Assembly: GCA_934667425.1 (NCBI GenBank)
Contig: CAKULV010000029.1
Location: 1 to 44,642 of the forward strand
Source: an uncultured Kiritimatiellota bacterium
GTDB taxonomy: Bacteria > Verrucomicrobiota > Kiritimatiellia > RFP12 > UBA1067
Reading direction: 5' to 3'
Length of the DNA stretch: 44,642 nt
In this document: positions 9,091-17,817 of the stretch, piece by piece
Numbering within the stretch: position 1 is the first letter of the stretch
Layout: each line of letters begins with the position of its first letter
Program-made: the position numbers and the translations under genes
Notes under the pieces: generated by a model
What the model was told of the DNA's origin: nothing
The model's database searches: none
The model's input: the letters and a program-made list of their open reading frames with translations, nothing else

Positions 9091-11512
9091 AAAAGACGCC
9101 ATTCTCTTCCTAGACGGGGGCATGGGCACCCAACTGCAGGGGAAGGGGCTCCAGCCCGGCGAGATGCCGGAGGCGTGGAACGTCTCGCGGCCCAAGGATA
9201 TCCTTGCCGTACATGAAGAGTATTTCAAGGCCGGGGCGGACATCGCATACGCAAACACCTTCGGGGCAAATCCGGCCAAGTACCATGGAAGCGCACCGCT
9301 AGAGGACGTGATTGCGGCAGGGGTCTCCATCGCCAGGGAGGCGGCCACAACCGTCGGCGGGAAGCGTGGCGTCGCCCTCGACATTGGCCCGACAGGGCGT
9401 CTCCTCAAGCCATTCGGCGACTTCGAGTTCGATGCCGCCTACGACGCGTTCGCCGAACAGGTCCGCATCGGCGAAAAGGCCGGTGCAGACCTGGCGGTCA
9501 TAGAGACAATGGGCGACACCTACGAGCTTAAGGCCGCAGTCCTCGCGGCAAGGGAAAACTCTTCCATTCCGATATTCGCCACCGTGGCCCTCGGCGAGGA
9601 TGGCAAGCTCCTCACCGGCGCAGACGTGGAATGCGTCGCCGCAATCCTTGAGGGACTTAGGGTGGACGCCATTGGGCTGAACTGCGGATTCGGCCCGGAT
9701 CGGATGCTGCCGTTCGTCAAGCGGCTCGCGGCCTGCACATCCATCCCGCTGATCGTGAAGCCAAACGCCGGATTGCCGCAGGTAGTTGACGGGAGAACGG
9801 TGTTCACCGTAGGCCCGGAGGAATTCGCCAAGGACATTCGCGCACTTGCCGAAGCCGGAGCCTCGATAGTCGGAGGCTGCTGCGGCACGACCCCCGCACA
9901 CATCGCGGCCGTCAGGGAAGCCCTGTCGGAGTTCAGAAGGCCATGCCGAACCGGATGCCTCCCAAAGACGATGGTGGCTTCGGGTTCTCGCGCCGTGGAG
10001 ATACCGTTCGACGACTCGATCGTGATCGGAGAACGGATAAACCCGACAGGCAAGAAGAAGCTCAAGGCCGCCCTTACGGAGGGCGACGTCGCCTATGTGC
10101 TGCGGGAAGCGGTGTCGCAATCCGATGCAGGTGCGCACGTGCTTGACGTGAATGTTGGCGTACCTGGCATCGACGAAGCCGCTGCGCTCGACTCGACGAT
10201 ACAGGCGGTGCAGGGCGTGACGGACATTCCGCTCCAGATAGACACATCGGACGCAAATGCCCTGGAGCGCGCACTTCGCCACTACAACGGGAAGGCGCTT
10301 GTCAATTCGGTTAACGGCAAGAAGGAGTCAATGGACGCAGTCCTGCCTCTCATCGCAAAGTACGGCGGCGCCGTAGTCGCGCTCACGCTCGACGAGAACG
10401 GGATCCCGCCCACTGCGGAAGGTCGCCTCGCTATCGCCCGCCGGATTCTGGAACGCGGGGCCGAATATGGCCTGAAGCCTTCAGATTTCATTATCGATGT
10501 GCTTTGCCTTGCCATAAGCGCCGATGCCGGAAGCGCGAACACCATCCTCCGAGCCTTGCGCATGGTTCGCGAAGAGCTTGGATGCCGTACGTGCCTCGGA
10601 GTCTCGAACATCTCCTTCGGGCTGCCAGCGCGTCCGCTGCTCAACGCCTCGTTCTACACCATGGCCCTCGCGAACGGGCTTTCGGCAGGGATCATAAATC
10701 CGCTTGCCACCGACATGATGACCGCATACAGGGCCTATCGCGCACTTGCAGGGAAAGACCGCTCATGCTGCGCCTGGATCGAGGCATACAAGGATTTCAC
10801 GCCGGCCAGCGCAGCTGCTCCAAACCACGCGAAAGGCGGAGCGTCCGCGCCAGCGGCCCAGTCGCCGGACGATTCCGGTCTGACGGAGGCAATACGCCAC
10901 GGGCTGAAATCCGACGCCGCATCCCTCGCGGCATCCGCGCTCAAGGATGGCAAGGCACCTCTCGACGTGATCGGATCCGGCATCGTGCCGGCGCTCGAAG
11001 CGGTGGGGAAGGGATTCGAGTCCGGTTCGGTATTCCTGCCGCAGCTGCTCATGGCGGCGGAAGCGGCGGGGGCGGCGTTCGATGTCGTAAGGGCCGCAAT
11101 GCCATCGCGTGACGGCGAATCGGTGCGTGGACCGATAATAGTGGCGACCGTCAAGGGCGACATCCACGACATAGGAAAGAACATCTGCCGCGCCCTTCTC
11201 GAGAACTACGGGTTCAAGGTGATCGACCTCGGACGCGACGTGCCGCCCGAAAAGGTCGTGGATGCTGCGCGTCGCGAAAATGCGCGGCTCGTGGGGCTTT
11301 CCGCGCTGATGACCACCACCGTTGGATTCATGGAGCAGACCGTAAAACTGGTGCACGAGGAACTGCCGGGGTGCAAAGTCACGGTCGGCGGAGCAGTGCT
11401 TACGGACGAATACGCCAGGAAGATCGGCGCCGACTTCTACTCGAAGGACGCGATGGAGTTGGTGCGGCTCGCCGAGTCGCTATTCCCGAACGGGAATGGC
11501 GCCGCAGGCTGA
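9071..11512 (+). CDS. metH: Cobalamin-dependent methionine synthase without activation domain
   Basis: 813 residues; classical MetH is about 1200. The homocysteine-binding domain occupies residues 1-290 with the zinc ligands Cys205 (GLNCGFGP), Cys270 and Cys271 (GGCCGTTPAHI). The pterin-binding domain starts about 315 (IVIGERINPTGKK). A linker rich in Ala/Pro lies at 578-600. The cap and B12 domain follow, with VKGDIHDIGKNI (694-705) giving the cobalt-ligand His699. The chain ends after the B12 domain. It transfers methyl from methyltetrahydrofolate to homocysteine in the cytoplasm. Reactivation should be supplied by the overlapping upstream gene. AGGAA lies 5 nt before the ATG. The stop is 9 nt from the convergent trpF stop. 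Confidence 0.93.
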   Translation: MNHIPLEKDAILFLDGGMGTQLQGKGLQPGEMPEAWNVSRPKDILAVHEEYFKAGADIAYANTFGANPAKYHGSAPLEDVIAAGVSIAREAATTVGGKRGVALDIGPTGRLLKPFGDFEFDAAYDAFAEQVRIGEKAGADLAVIETMGDTYELKAAVLAARENSSIPIFATVALGEDGKLLTGADVECVAAILEGLRVDAIGLNCGFGPDRMLPFVKRLAACTSIPLIVKPNAGLPQVVDGRTVFTVGPEEFAKDIRALAEAGASIVGGCCGTTPAHIAAVREALSEFRRPCRTGCLPKTMVASGSRAVEIPFDDSIVIGERINPTGKKKLKAALTEGDVAYVLREAVSQSDAGAHVLDVNVGVPGIDEAAALDSTIQAVQGVTDIPLQIDTSDANALERALRHYNGKALVNSVNGKKESMDAVLPLIAKYGGAVVALTLDENGIPPTAEGRLAIARRILERGAEYGLKPSDFIIDVLCLAISADAGSANTILRALRMVREELGCRTCLGVSNISFGLPARPLLNASFYTMALANGLSAGIINPLATDMMTAYRAYRALAGKDRSCCAWIEAYKDFTPASAAAPNHAKGGASAPAAQSPDDSGLTEAIRHGLKSDAASLAASALKDGKAPLDVIGSGIVPALEAVGKGFESGSVFLPQLLMAAEAAGAAFDVVRAAMPSRDGESVRGPIIVATVKGDIHDIGKNICRALLENYGFKVIDLGRDVPPEKVVDAARRENARLVGLSALMTTTVGFMEQTVKLVHEELPGCKVTVGGAVLTDEYARKIGADFYSKDAMELVRLAESLFPNGNGAAG

Positions 11513-11521
11513 GCCATCGCA

Positions 11522-12199
11522 TCACATGGCGGCCGCGATTGCGGCAAAGAACCGTTCGAGCAGCTTCTCTGACTTGACCGCAGGGGCCGTCTCAAGCGAG
11601 CTGTTCACGTCAAGGACGGCGCAGCCCGTCCGGGCCGCATCCACGGCGTTGTCCGCCGAGATGCCGCCCGCAAGGACCACCCGCACTCCGGCATCCGCAA
11701 GCGCCGCGGCAAGCCGCCAGTCGGCAAGCGTCCCGGTCCCGCCGGTCCCTGCCGCCGTCCTGCCGTCAAGCAACACCGCGTCAGGGCGGCATCCCGCCTC
11801 TGCGCCTTGCCCGACCGCATCCCCGTCACGTCTCCCTTGCGCCACGCAAAGTCGGGAAGCACTGCATCCGCAAAGTTGCCACACCTCAAGCCCGGCCCCG
11901 TGCAACCGCCGGATTTCGTCCGCACCGTAATCTTCGCCGTGGAGCTGCACGACATCAAGGCGCACCTCCCTGGCGACGCCGATGATCTCCGCGACTGGCG
12001 ACCCGGTGAACACGCCTACGGTTTTCGCGGTTCCGCGAAGCGCGGAGGCCACCTCGGCGGCGATCGCCGGCGGAACCCGCCGTGGCGACCTTTCAGCGAA
12101 GATGAAGCCAAGATAGTCCGCCCCAAGTTCCTCCGCGCGCTTCGCGAACGGAAGACCGTTCACCCCGCATATCTTTATCTTCGGGAAGCTTCCGTTCAC
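11522..12199 (-). CDS. trpF: Phosphoribosylanthranilate isomerase
   Basis: 225 residues. N-terminal KICGVNGLPFAKRAEELGADYLGFIFAERSPR region with the catalytic Cys (KICG), VQLHGED, and VVLAGGISADN near the phosphate site; Asp of VLDVNSSLE at the end. It isomerises phosphoribosylanthranilate in tryptophan synthesis. The start overlaps the trpA stop by 4 nt (ATGA), so it is translated in the trp operon. It is placed last, after trpA, rather than between trpC and trpB. Confidence 0.93.
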   Translation of the reverse strand: MNGSFPKIKICGVNGLPFAKRAEELGADYLGFIFAERSPRRVPPAIAAEVASALRGTAKTVGVFTGSPVAEIIGVAREVRLDVVQLHGEDYGADEIRRLHGAGLEVWQLCGCSASRLCVAQGRRDGDAVGQGAEAGCRPDAVLLDGRTAAGTGGTGTLADWRLAAALADAGVRVVLAGGISADNAVDAARTGCAVLDVNSSLETAPAVKSEKLLERFFAAIAAAM

Positions 12200-12963
12200 A
12201 CGAGCGGCCTTTCCGACTCCAGTCCGCCAGCGCCGAGCCGCTTCACTATTGCCGAACCTATCACGTACCCGTCGGCATGCCCCCTGACGAGCGCGGAGCC
12301 CTGTTCGCGCGAGGCGATTCCGAATCCGGCCACGACAGGCATGTCCACGGTCTTGCGGATCGCGTCAAGGCGCTCCGTAAGCTCCGGCGGCAAATCGCCC
12401 CGTACGCCAGTGACTCCCTTTACGGTTATTACGTAGAGGAATCCATCCTCCACGCCACGCGCACTCTCGGCAACCCGCTCGAGCGACGTGTTTGGAGCTA
12501 TCAGCGGAATCATCGTGATCCCATGCGGCTTGAGCGCCGAGAGCAGTTCGTCCCGTTCCTCCAACGGAAGATCGACGGCAAGCACCGCGTCTATCCCGGC
12601 CTTCTCCGCCATGTCGTCAAAGGCATCGTTGCCGCACGAAAGGATCACGTTGTAGTAGCTGAACACCACAAGCGGCGTGTCTGGATGCCTTAGCCTTACG
12701 CGGGACGCAAGCGAGATGGCGTCCTTCAGCGTAACGCCGCCCTTTAGAGCCTCGTATGCGGCGGCCCGAATCACCGCACCATCCGCGAATGGATCTGAAA
12801 ACGGTATGCCAAGCTCTATTATGTCCGCCCCCTCGTCGATCAGACGATCCACCGCCCGTTCGCTGTCGGATAGTGTCGGATAGCCGATCGTGAGATACGC
12901 CACAAAGGCTGAACGGCCCTCCCTGCGGGCCTTCGCGAAACAATTTGCGATTCTGTCGCTCAT
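12196..12963 (-). CDS. trpA: Tryptophan synthase alpha subunit
   Basis: 255 residues, a little shorter than usual (about 268). Contains AYLTIGYPTLSDSE, GADIIELGIPFSDPFADGAVI with the catalytic Glu and Asp, and VAGFGIASREQG. It cleaves indole-3-glycerol phosphate to indole inside the alpha-beta complex. It lies 48 nt after trpB with a GAGAGTAGGAA-type ribosome site and overlaps trpF by 4 nt. Confidence 0.95.
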   Translation of the reverse strand: MSDRIANCFAKARREGRSAFVAYLTIGYPTLSDSERAVDRLIDEGADIIELGIPFSDPFADGAVIRAAAYEALKGGVTLKDAISLASRVRLRHPDTPLVVFSYYNVILSCGNDAFDDMAEKAGIDAVLAVDLPLEERDELLSALKPHGITMIPLIAPNTSLERVAESARGVEDGFLYVITVKGVTGVRGDLPPELTERLDAIRKTVDMPVVAGFGIASREQGSALVRGHADGYVIGSAIVKRLGAGGLESERPLV

Positions 12964-13011
12964 TTCCTACTCTCCTGTTTCCTGTTCGGTGCAATTGCGA
13001 AGGATGGTAGC

Positions 13012-14199
13012 CTACAGCATCCCGACCGAGGCCTTGTAGCGCATGATGTTGTCCATGTCCTTGTCGCCCCTGCCGGAAAGGTTTACCAGCAGCAGCGTGT
13101 CGCGCGAAAGCCCATGCGCCCGCCTTATCGCCTCCGCAAGGGCATGGCTCGACTCGAGCGCCGGTATTATGCCCTCGAAGCGGCAAAGCATGTCGAACGC
13201 CTCCACGGCCTTCCTGTCGTCTATCACCGTATATTCCGCACGGCCCGTATCCGCAAGGTACGCGTGCTCCGGCCCCACGCCGGGATAGTCCAGCCCTGCG
13301 GAGACGGAATACGTGTCTATCACCTGCCCGGAATCGGTCTGCAGGAGATACGTCTTCGCCCCATGGAGCACACCTACGCGACCGCCGTTTATCGATGCCG
13401 CGTGTTCGCCCGTCGCAAGCCCCTTCCCGCCGGCCTCGACTCCAACGAGCTTCACGCCCTTGTCGTCCATGAAGCCCGCGAACAGACCCATCGCGTTCGA
13501 TCCGCCGCCCACGCAGGCGATCGCCTGATCCGGCAGCCTGCCGTACTTCGACAGCATCTGCGCCCTCGCCTCGCGCCCGATCACGCTTTGGAAATCCCGC
13601 ACCATTTCAGGGTACGGGTGGGGTCCGGCCACCGTGCCTATCACGTAAAACGTGTCGTCGCAGTTCGCGACCCAGTCCCTGATGGCCTCGTTCATGGCGT
13701 CCTTGAGCGTCGCGCTGCCCTCGGAGACCGCATTGACCTTCGCGCCGAGCATCTTCATCCGCTGCACGTTTGGAGCCTGCCGCTCCACGTCAATCGCGCC
13801 CATGTACACTTCGCACGGCATTCCGAGCAGCGCGGCGACCGTGGCGGTCGCCACGCCGTGCATCCCGGCCCCGGTTTCGGCGATAAGCCGCCTCTTGCCC
13901 ATGCGCTTGGCCAGAAGCGCCTGCCCAATGGTATTGTTGACCTTGTGGGCGCCGGTATGGTTGAGGTCTTCGCGCTTCAGCAGTATCTGCGCTCCGCCAA
14001 GATGATCCGACAGCCGTCGGCAATGCGTTATCGGCGACTCGCGCCCCACATAGTCGCGCAGGATGCCGTCAAGCTCGGCGCGGAAGGCCGGGTCCTCCCT
14101 CGCCTCGGCATATGCCTTCTCAAGCTCTTTCAGCGGCTCCATGAGCGTCTCGGCGACGTACTGTCCGCCGTATATTCCGTAATGTCCATTTGCCTTCAT
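13012..14199 (-). CDS. trpB: Tryptophan synthase beta subunit
   Basis: 395 residues, normal length. The PLP lysine is in LNHTGAHKVNNTIGQ and the phosphate loop in CVGGGSNAMG; GAGMHGVATATVAALLG and LVNLSGRGDKD are also canonical. It condenses indole with serine. The start overlaps the trpC stop by 4 nt (ATGA), implying translational coupling. Confidence 0.97.
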   Translation of the reverse strand: MKANGHYGIYGGQYVAETLMEPLKELEKAYAEAREDPAFRAELDGILRDYVGRESPITHCRRLSDHLGGAQILLKREDLNHTGAHKVNNTIGQALLAKRMGKRRLIAETGAGMHGVATATVAALLGMPCEVYMGAIDVERQAPNVQRMKMLGAKVNAVSEGSATLKDAMNEAIRDWVANCDDTFYVIGTVAGPHPYPEMVRDFQSVIGREARAQMLSKYGRLPDQAIACVGGGSNAMGLFAGFMDDKGVKLVGVEAGGKGLATGEHAASINGGRVGVLHGAKTYLLQTDSGQVIDTYSVSAGLDYPGVGPEHAYLADTGRAEYTVIDDRKAVEAFDMLCRFEGIIPALESSHALAEAIRRAHGLSRDTLLLVNLSGRGDKDMDNIMRYKASVGML

Positions 14200-14921
14200 T
14201 CCATCAGCTCCTTCAGTTTGTTTCCGGGATTGTCTTCCCGCATAAGTGTTTCACCAACAAGAAATCCATCTGCCCCCGCATCGCGTAGTGCGCGAATGTC
14301 GGCGGCGGACCGTATTCCGCTTTCGGCGATTCGAACCACGCCGGACGGTATCCTGCCGATCAGGGCTGCCGTTATCGAGGGGTCGGTGCGGAACGTGCGC
14401 AGATCCCGGCAGTTCACTCCCACCACCCTGGCACCGGCGCGGACGGCGCATTCGATCTCGTCCAGCGTGTGCGTCTCGACAAGCGCCTCCATGCCGTAGC
14501 CATGCACGCACCCGATCATGGCAGCAAGCCTCTTTTCGTCCAGCACGGCCGCGATCAGCAGCACCGCATCCGCGCCGCAAGCCCTGGCCCGTAGCACCTG
14601 GTACTCCGTAGTGACGAAATCCTTGAACAGTATCGGCAATCCGCTGACCGACCGGGCAATGCGCACGTTCTCCTCGCTGCCAAGGAACCGATGCGGCTCG
14701 GCAAGCACGGAAAGCGCGGCGGCGCCGGCCGCATCAAGTTCCTTCGCCAGTGCGGCCGGATCGAAATCGCGCCTTATCAGCCCCTTCGACGGACTCGCCT
14801 TCTTCAGTTCGGCGATCACGTGGATGCCATCGCCGCGAAACGCCGCCGCGAAATCACGCGCCTTCGCCGCCATTTCCACATCCTCGCGCCTCAATACGCT
14901 AAGCTCTTCAAGAATATCCAT
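14196..14921 (-). CDS. trpC: Indole-3-glycerol phosphate synthase
   Basis: 241 residues, slightly short for the family (about 255). Key motifs are VIAELKKASPSKGLIR with two catalytic Lys residues, LFKDFV, ALVETHTLDE and VRIAESGIRS. It closes the indole ring in tryptophan synthesis. It is the first structural gene after the trp leader; trpE, trpG and trpD are not in the window. Confidence 0.95.
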   Translation of the reverse strand: MDILEELSVLRREDVEMAAKARDFAAAFRGDGIHVIAELKKASPSKGLIRRDFDPAALAKELDAAGAAALSVLAEPHRFLGSEENVRIARSVSGLPILFKDFVTTEYQVLRARACGADAVLLIAAVLDEKRLAAMIGCVHGYGMEALVETHTLDEIECAVRAGARVVGVNCRDLRTFRTDPSITAALIGRIPSGVVRIAESGIRSAADIRALRDAGADGFLVGETLMREDNPGNKLKELME

Positions 14922-14950
14922 AACCGATTTGCCTTATGCCTTGCCAGTAG

Positions 14951-14989
14951 AGAAAACGAAAACGGCCTCGCTCGATTGGAGCGGGGCCG
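14951..14989 (-). terminator. Rho-independent terminator of the trp attenuator
   Basis: Minus strand: an 11-bp stem (14963-14973 against 14979-14989, GGCCCCGCTC pairing with GAGCGAGGCC, one mismatch) with a 5-nt loop, followed by the U-rich run GTTTTCGTTTTC. It lies between the Trp-rich leader peptide and trpC, where an attenuator terminator is expected, about 30 nt before the trpC start. Confidence 0.85.
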
Positions 14990-15010
14990 CTGACCGGATA
15001 TGTGATCGCC

Positions 15011-15103
15011 TCAACAGGCTGCACTTGTTCCGGGTGTACACGCACACGCTCCGATCTCAAGACCGAAGTTGCGCCACCACCAGTACTGGAACATGCTGTT
15101 CAT
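15011..15103 (-). CDS. trpL: trp operon leader peptide with three tandem Trp codons
   Basis: A 30-codon frame (ATG at 15103, TGA at 15013-15011) beginning MNSMFQYWWWRNFG. Three consecutive TGG codons sit at positions 8-10. It lies 19 nt after the predicted transcription start and is followed by the terminator at 14951-14989 and trpC. This is the classical arrangement of ribosome-mediated attenuation: ribosome stalling at the Trp codons when charged tRNA-Trp is scarce should prevent terminator formation. The remaining codons are Cys/Ala/Gly rich with no clear function. No obvious Shine-Dalgarno sequence precedes it. Confidence 0.87.
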   Translation of the reverse strand: MNSMFQYWWWRNFGLEIGACACTPGTSAAC

Positions 15104-15128
15104 AAGCTAATTGCAGAAACGGGCGCGG

Positions 15129-15137
15129 ATTATACCA
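15129..15137 (-). promoter_or_regulatory. trp operon promoter (extended -10)
   Basis: Minus strand TG-G-TATAAT, predicted start near 15122. It is followed by the leader peptide and attenuator, about 200 nt before trpC. Confidence 0.7.
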
Positions 15138-15161
15138 CACTCCCCAATCCGAACGCAATAG

Positions 15162-15544
15162 GCGATTTCCGATTTCCGATTGCTTTTGAGGATTGGGGCA
15201 TTTAATGATTTAAAGAATGGCCGTGTAGAAGTGTAGAGATGTAGATGATAGTTGGTAGTTGATAGTGGGTAGTTGGGTAGTGGATAGTGCCGTAGCGACG
15301 ACGCCCCCGTCGTCGTGCGTTGCGCGGGAATTGACTGATTTCGGGAGGGCGGTTGGCAGATACGATGGCGAGGGCGCCATCGCCACGGGAGGGTCGCAGT
15401 CCTCTGCGACCGTATGCGCGGTTCGCTTCGTTCGGGGGATATGTCGCCACGATATTAGTGTTTGGAGACAACCGCCCCTCCCAGGGGAAATGACAAAATC
15501 AACAAATCACTAAATGCAATCGGAAATCGTAAATCGTAAATCGC
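15162..15544. repeat. Heptamer-repeat intergenic element, copy A
   Basis: The ends are inverted arrays of 7-bp units: CGATTTC units at 15162-15183 and ATCGTAA/ATCGCAA units at 15516-15544. A GATAGTT/GGTAGTT heptad array runs at about 15246-15289. The interior has short palindromes, e.g. CGACGACG/CGTCGTCG near 15297-15317 and GGGAGGGTCGC...GCGACC near 15389-15411. No credible coding frame. It belongs to the same family as the copies near 28.7, 39.5 and 42.8 kb. Confidence 0.6.
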
Positions 15545-15558
15545 AAATTCCCACTACC

Positions 15559-16014
15559 CTAACACCTGAACTCCACATTGGGCCAAGACTCAAGCCTACG
15601 GAACGCTTCCGGCAGAAGGTTTGCGTCGGCAAGTCCGCCAATGTCCCGCCACTCGAACTCTATCCAGTCCTCTTTGGCGCATACGCTTTCCACGTCCATG
15701 TCGAACTCGTACACGAGGTTTATCTCGGCGTGCGGCTTGCCGTGCTGCGTGAACGCATTCTCGACCACTCCGATGAACCGGCCCACAGCGGCCTCCGCGC
15801 CAATCTCCTCCAATATCTCGCGCCGGAGCGCCTGCCGCCCAGTCTCGCCGAACTCGATGTGTCCGCCTGGAAGGTATGTGGAAGAGCCGCCCTTTGCCCT
15901 GCACAGAAGGATCTTGCCGCCCCTTACGCAAACGCCTCTGGCGATCGTCTCGATTCCGGCAAGCTCGTATTCCCCGAACGCGGGCGACTCACCTGACGTT
16001 TCGCTATTTTGCAT
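15559..16014 (-). CDS. NUDIX hydrolase
   Basis: 151 residues. The NUDIX box is complete: GGHIEFGETGRQALRREI followed by LEEIGAEA, fitting Gx5Ex7REUxEExGU, at about residues 50-74. It should hydrolyse a nucleoside diphosphate-linked or similar substrate with a divalent metal. The substrate cannot be deduced. The start overlaps the end of the esterase gene by 11 nt, so it is the last gene of the nucleotidyltransferase-GH78-RluA-esterase unit. Confidence 0.88.
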   Translation of the reverse strand: MQNSETSGESPAFGEYELAGIETIARGVCVRGGKILLCRAKGGSSTYLPGGHIEFGETGRQALRREILEEIGAEAAVGRFIGVVENAFTQHGKPHAEINLVYEFDMDVESVCAKEDWIEFEWRDIGGLADANLLPEAFRRLESWPNVEFRC

Positions 16015-17812
16015 ATGCGTCTTCGATGAGCTTCTTGCCGTTCAGGAACTCGGTTATCCTGTCGAGCCACGTGTAGCTTCCGGTACCCGGCGAGGCGGTC
16101 TTCTGGAAGCAGTGGCTGCGCTTGGCCAGCGTGTGGAGGTCGCCCTGGATGCCCATGCGGCGCAACTGCTCCCAGCACTTCACGGAGTTCATCGCCGCCC
16201 AACCATCGGCATCGCCATGAATGAACAGGATGGGACAGGTATCGGGATCAAACGCGAATTCCGGGACAAGACGCGAATCGTCTTCATTGCCGCCCTTCGC
16301 GTTCGGTCTCTCGGCGCCATCGGTCAGCGCATACGCCGGATATATGGCGACGGCCCACTGCACGTTGCACGGCACATTGTCTATCTCGTCTATCCGCCAG
16401 TAGGAGCGGCTGCGCGACGAGGTGGCCCCCATCAGCGTGAGGTGTCCGCCGGCGGAGGATCCCATGATGCCGATGCGGTTCGGGTCAAGGCCCTTCGACG
16501 CGGCCTTCGACCGGACGATGCGGATCGCGCGCTGAAGATCCTGCCAGGCGGTCGTGTGCTTTGCGAGCCCGTTGCCAGGACGCGGCGTACGGTACTTCAT
16601 CGTGACTACCGCCATCCCCTTCGCGTTGAGGTAGCGGCGCACGGGGGCGACCTCGAATCCATCCGGATTGTTGCCCGAATATGAGCCGCCGGAATATACG
16701 ATCTGGATTGCCTTTGTCTTGAGCGTCTTCGGCATATGCCACTCGATGTACGGAGTGCACTGGTTCGTCTGCGCATCCGGCATCTTGCCGTCGGGCCAGA
16801 TCATCTCCTTCTCACAGGAGGCGCGGTCGGCGTCATCCGGGAAACGAGACATCACCGCCACCTCCGGGCCGAGACGTCCGTCGAAGTTCATCTGCCTGAC
16901 GAACTCCGCTGCGCGGTCGAACCAGTTGTCGTACCCGGTGGCGCGGTCGCCCATTCCGTCCCTGCCGAAGAAGCCATGGTTGCGGTCTGCGAAAAGGTGG
17001 AGCTCCGCCGGGATCTTCATCCTGCGAAGCTGGCGGTACACCTCCGTGGATGCGTTTGGCGAATATAGATCAAGCCCGCCATGGAACATGCACATCGGAC
17101 ACGTCTTCTCGTCGAACTTGAAGCAGCTGTCGAGCTTCACGTCTATCGCATCGCCGTTGCGCGTGTTGGGAATCCCGACGCCGTCCGTCAGTGCATACGC
17201 GATCGCGCAGGTTATCGCCCAGTTTATGTTGCACGGGACCGTCCTGTCGAGTTCGTCCACCGGCGCGTATGCCGGGGTTTGCGAACTTGTGGCAAGGAGC
17301 GTCGCGAGATGCGACCCTGCGGACATCGACACCGTTCCGATCCTGTCGGGGCTGTAGCCGCGCTTCGCCGCCTGTGCGCGGACAAGCCTTACGGCGCGCT
17401 GCCCATCCTCCCATGCGGACTGGTATATTGGCAGTCCCTTCGGACGCGGCGTACGGTACGTGAGCGACACGCATGTGGCCCCGATCGCGGTGAACTTCCG
17501 GCGCCACTGCTCGATCAGCCCGACGTCGCAGCAGCATTGGTAGCCTCCGCCGGAGATGAGGATCATGCAGATGTTTGTCTTCACGTCGTCGGACGGCGGA
17601 TCAAACCAGTCGAGATACGGGCGGCGGAAGTCGTCGGCATTGTATCCGGGCGACTTCACCTCCGCCGTCGTCGCCCCTATCTGGTGCGACTGCGCATCGG
17701 GCATCATTCCTTCCGGCCAGATGTACTCGCGCTCGGTTGCGGCTTGCGCCGCCCCAAACGAGACCGCCAAAGCGATGCATCCAAGCTGCATCAGACGCTT
17801 TCCAACTCTCAT
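16004..17812 (-). CDS. Secreted tandem alpha/beta-hydrolase (carbohydrate-esterase-like), two copies in one chain
   Basis: About 602 residues from ATG 17812, which has GAGGAG 8 nt upstream; a GTG at 17821 is the alternative start (residue numbers below count from it). A signal peptide (LGCIALAVSFGAAQA) is followed by two homologous domains, each beginning with a similar block (YIWPEGMMPDAQ, MIWPDGKMPDAQ). Domain 1 (31-310) has SMSAG (Ser167), FHGGLD (Asp251) and NHGFF (His282). Domain 2 (339-595) has GSSAG (Ser456), HGDADG (Asp537/539) and RSHCF (His570). These fit acetyl-xylan-esterase/BD-FAE-like serine esterases, probably removing acyl groups from glycans in the periplasm. Domain 1 lacks the first Gly of GxSxG but keeps the triad. 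It lies 5 nt after the pseudouridine synthase gene. Confidence 0.8.
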   Translation of the reverse strand: MRVGKRLMQLGCIALAVSFGAAQAATEREYIWPEGMMPDAQSHQIGATTAEVKSPGYNADDFRRPYLDWFDPPSDDVKTNICMILISGGGYQCCCDVGLIEQWRRKFTAIGATCVSLTYRTPRPKGLPIYQSAWEDGQRAVRLVRAQAAKRGYSPDRIGTVSMSAGSHLATLLATSSQTPAYAPVDELDRTVPCNINWAITCAIAYALTDGVGIPNTRNGDAIDVKLDSCFKFDEKTCPMCMFHGGLDLYSPNASTEVYRQLRRMKIPAELHLFADRNHGFFGRDGMGDRATGYDNWFDRAAEFVRQMNFDGRLGPEVAVMSRFPDDADRASCEKEMIWPDGKMPDAQTNQCTPYIEWHMPKTLKTKAIQIVYSGGSYSGNNPDGFEVAPVRRYLNAKGMAVVTMKYRTPRPGNGLAKHTTAWQDLQRAIRIVRSKAASKGLDPNRIGIMGSSAGGHLTLMGATSSRSRSYWRIDEIDNVPCNVQWAVAIYPAYALTDGAERPNAKGGNEDDSRLVPEFAFDPDTCPILFIHGDADGWAAMNSVKCWEQLRRMGIQGDLHTLAKRSHCFQKTASPGTGSYTWLDRITEFLNGKKLIEDAYAK

Positions 17813-17817
17813 CTCAT

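Noticed and set aside
13114..14499. Antisense frame of about 460 codons over trpB and trpC
   Set aside because: Shadow of conserved trp genes.
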